From Anarhynchus alexandrinus (Eukaryota > Chordata > Aves > Charadriiformes > Charadriidae), in NCBI GenBank assembly GCA_008711295.1, contig VUYV01000179.1, positions 203,824-267,823 on the forward strand: a stretch of 64,000 bases of DNA. The letters are read 5' to 3'. This document shows positions 63,011 through 64,000 of the stretch, in pieces. The translations under genes and the position numbers were made by a program. How positions within the stretch are numbered: the first letter of the stretch is position 1; the number at the start of each line of letters is the position of its first letter. Under the pieces are notes generated by a model that did no database searches, was not told the origin of the DNA, and saw only the letters and a program-made list of their open reading frames with translations.

Positions 63011-64000
63011 TCAACCAACTATGTCTTCCAGTGACACATACAGAAACTGCATTGTGCGTTGACATTAAAAGCCCAAAAATTTCCTTGTGACAATACTCAG
63101 AAATGTCGCTTCCTCTTGTACACCGTGGTATGCACAGAGAGGCACTAACTGTACTGTGGATATATCAGCAAGATTGTCTACTTGTTAGAGTGACTAATGC
63201 AAACTAAGCAATTAGTCAAGATATGAGTCAGGCCTTTCTCATTGCTAAATTAATCAATCGTTACATCTGGGTTGAACTTTTCAGCCAAAAATGCTATGCA
63301 GAACACTGCAAATTCAAATTGATGAAGAAATAACATAACTTCCATGTCAGTGGTGACAAGTAATTTCAATTAGAAAATATGACCTTAAGAAAATCTGAGA
63401 TAAATTGAAGTATTTAATTTAATCTCATCTCAACTGCAAGGTTTTCAGCTTTATTAATATAACTTTTTAATGATATAAAGCCTCTCTTTTGGTCCTCAAA
63501 CTTCTAGTAAATACTAGAACAATAAAAAAATCAGATAGTTTTGCAGCTACATGAACTATTCTTTATTTCCATTGTAAAAGATCTGTCTTATTTGCCTTAA
63601 ATTCTTATTGTAATACTGATCAATTTGAAGAATTGATTGACCAATTTGTCAAAAATACCAGTATTGTTGGCCAGTATTGTGGCAATGTCTGTTCGTCCCC
63701 AGTCATGGAATTGGACTGTGTTACGCTCGATAATAATTTTAGATAGTAGGGATATTAAGATGTTTTGTGCAAAAATGATGTTGCTTATTTAAGTATTTTG
63801 TAGGTATTTGCTAAGATTACAGCCAGAACTAAAGTTTAGGAAGTAGGGGCACTTGGCAATAACTGCAGAGAGTAAATCAGGCCTTCAAAGATAGTGATTG
63901 TTTTCTTGTGACTAAAACAAAAATATGGAAGGAACGGGGCTAGGCTTTGGGACCATGGCTTGGAAGGCAAGTTGATTAAACACAGCTAAAGGGAATGTAA
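63011..64000. other. AT-rich unique DNA to the window end
   Basis: No gene, RNA or repeat recognised. Confidence 0.45.

Noticed and set aside
1..64000. tRNA, rRNA, CRISPR array, operon or bacterial insertion sequence
   Set aside because: None of the expected box motifs, spaced repeats or closely packed genes were seen; the window is eukaryotic.

Overview
This window looks like bird nuclear DNA, mostly intergenic or intronic. The evidence is the repeat content. There are at least six copies of the avian LINE CR1, several with the CR1 3' signature (tandem copies of an 8-bp ATTCTATG-type motif). There are long terminal repeats of endogenous retroviruses (ERVs) typical of birds. Older amniote-age repeats include a diverged CR1-class copy and a MIR/CORE-SINE-like relic. 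The background is AT-rich and stop-dense, with no convincing intact host protein-coding gene, no tRNA or rRNA, and nothing prokaryotic. The exact species cannot be told from the sequence.

Layout. 1-1034: an ERV LTR-like dispersed repeat in reverse orientation, cut by the window edge; a shorter relative lies at 49354-50073. 1300-1780: an old CR1-class tail followed directly by a younger CR1 tail. 5106-5709 and 25047-25643: two solo LTRs of one family, each with its own 5-bp target-site duplication. 12533-12868 (-), 17466-18131 (+), 27531-28424 (-, split by a 212-base gap), 32722-33263 (-, internally deleted) and 44638-45941 (+, the longest): CR1 copies. An old CR1 fragment is at 62795-63010. 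39391-41868: the 5' half of a degenerate provirus, with a full LTR, a lysine-tRNA-type primer binding site, a leader, a 344-base gap and a broken gag that carries an acidic/basic 27-bp tandem repeat. No pol, env or 3' LTR is visible.

The remaining stretches are single-copy AT-rich DNA with microsatellites, a few local duplications, three large N gaps (27592-27803, 40375-40718, 50851-51209) and several single-N joins. One of those joins (23896) sits between two near-identical tandem copies and looks like an assembly artefact.

How parts relate. The only coding remnants are mobile-element proteins: CR1 reverse transcriptase with altered catalytic motifs, and ERV gag. Both are inactive by stops, frameshifts or key-residue changes. 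From about 51.2 kb to the end the + strand looks G/T-rich, as is common in transcribed introns. Three candidate exons with good splice signals lie there on the + strand. This is only a hypothesis for an unseen host gene.
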